Shown here: in pieces, positions 6,107-6,313 of the stretch | Position numbering within the stretch: the first letter of the stretch is position 1 | Layout: the number at the start of each line of letters is the position of its first letter | Assembly (NCBI GenBank): GCA_013813955.1 | Contig: JACCQW010000302.1 | Coordinates: 1-6,313, forward strand | Direction: 5' to 3' | Source: Solirubrobacterales bacterium | GTDB taxonomy: Bacteria > Actinomycetota > Thermoleophilia > Solirubrobacterales > Solirubrobacteraceae | DNA: 6,313 nucleotides | Made by a program: the position numbers and the translations under genes | Notes under the pieces: generated by a model | Told to the model about the DNA's origin: nothing | The model's database searches: none | Seen by the model: the letters and a program-made list of their open reading frames with translations, nothing else

Positions 6107-6313
6107 GCGCGCCGCTGCTGGAGGTGCGCGACCTGCGCGTGCGCTTCGGCGACGTGCAGGCTCTCGACGGCGTGAGCCTCTCCCTCGGCCGCGGCGAGTC
6201 GCTGGCCGTGGTCGGCGAGAGCGGCGCGGGCAAGTCCACGCTCGCCCGCTGCCTGCTGGGGCTCGTCCAGCCCCCCGAGCTTCAGGGCAGCGTCCGCCTG
6301 GCCGGGCACGAGC
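6103..6313 (+). CDS. Peptide-type ABC importer ATPase (DppD/DppF-like), N-terminal part only
   Basis: Seventy codons are visible before the right edge; the remainder is outside the window. LLEVRDLRVRF at 5-15 is the usual opening of peptide-importer ATPases, and GESGAGKST at 38-46 is a Walker A motif with K44 binding the nucleotide phosphates. The signature motif, Walker B and the C-terminal oligopeptide-transporter extension lie beyond the edge. The protein should hydrolyse ATP on the cytoplasmic face and drive the two permeases encoded immediately upstream. KSTLARCLLGL after Walker A looks more like the DppF partner, whereas PPELQGSVRLAG resembles DppD. It may therefore be either type, or the first half of a fused double ATPase. 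The ATG overlaps the preceding TGA. Confidence 0.9.
   Translation, partial: MSAPLLEVRDLRVRFGDVQALDGVSLSLGRGESLAVVGESGAGKSTLARCLLGLVQPPELQGSVRLAGHE

Overview
The window is very GC-rich, with G or C at most third codon positions, and looks like an actinobacterial chromosome. The small Cys-containing lipoprotein and the secreted HExxH protein resemble families I associate with Thermoleophilia/Solirubrobacterales. That placement is inference from memory. There are no RNA genes, insertion sequences, CRISPR arrays or phage genes, and no stretch over 300 bases without a gene.

Layout. (1) Minus strand, 1-1196: a secreted zinc-peptidase-like protein with a signal peptide, an HEAAH motif and a Pro/Ala-rich tail that runs off the left edge. 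(2) A 158-bp intergenic region separating divergent genes. (3) Plus strand, 1355-3714: two tandem full-length acyl-CoA dehydrogenases, 29 bp apart, both of the long-chain/isovaleryl type with the catalytic Glu on helix G. (4) Plus strand, 3795-4250: a small lipoprotein with its own strong ribosome binding site and a probable promoter. (5) Plus strand, 4299 to the right edge: a peptide-type (Dpp/Opp) ABC importer operon of DppB-like permease, DppC-like permease and the start of an ATPase, joined by two ATGA stop/start overlaps.

Function. The dehydrogenase pair would catalyse the first, FAD-dependent step of acyl-CoA beta-oxidation or a related branched-chain degradation. The ABC genes would import peptides or another small solute. 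No substrate-binding protein is in the window, so the importer's substrate cannot be read from it. Nothing mechanistic ties the peptidase, dehydrogenases and transporter together beyond position. The region looks like ordinary chromosome. The most unusual item is the peptidase, whose active site departs from the classical metzincin pattern. I found no convincing new multi-gene system.
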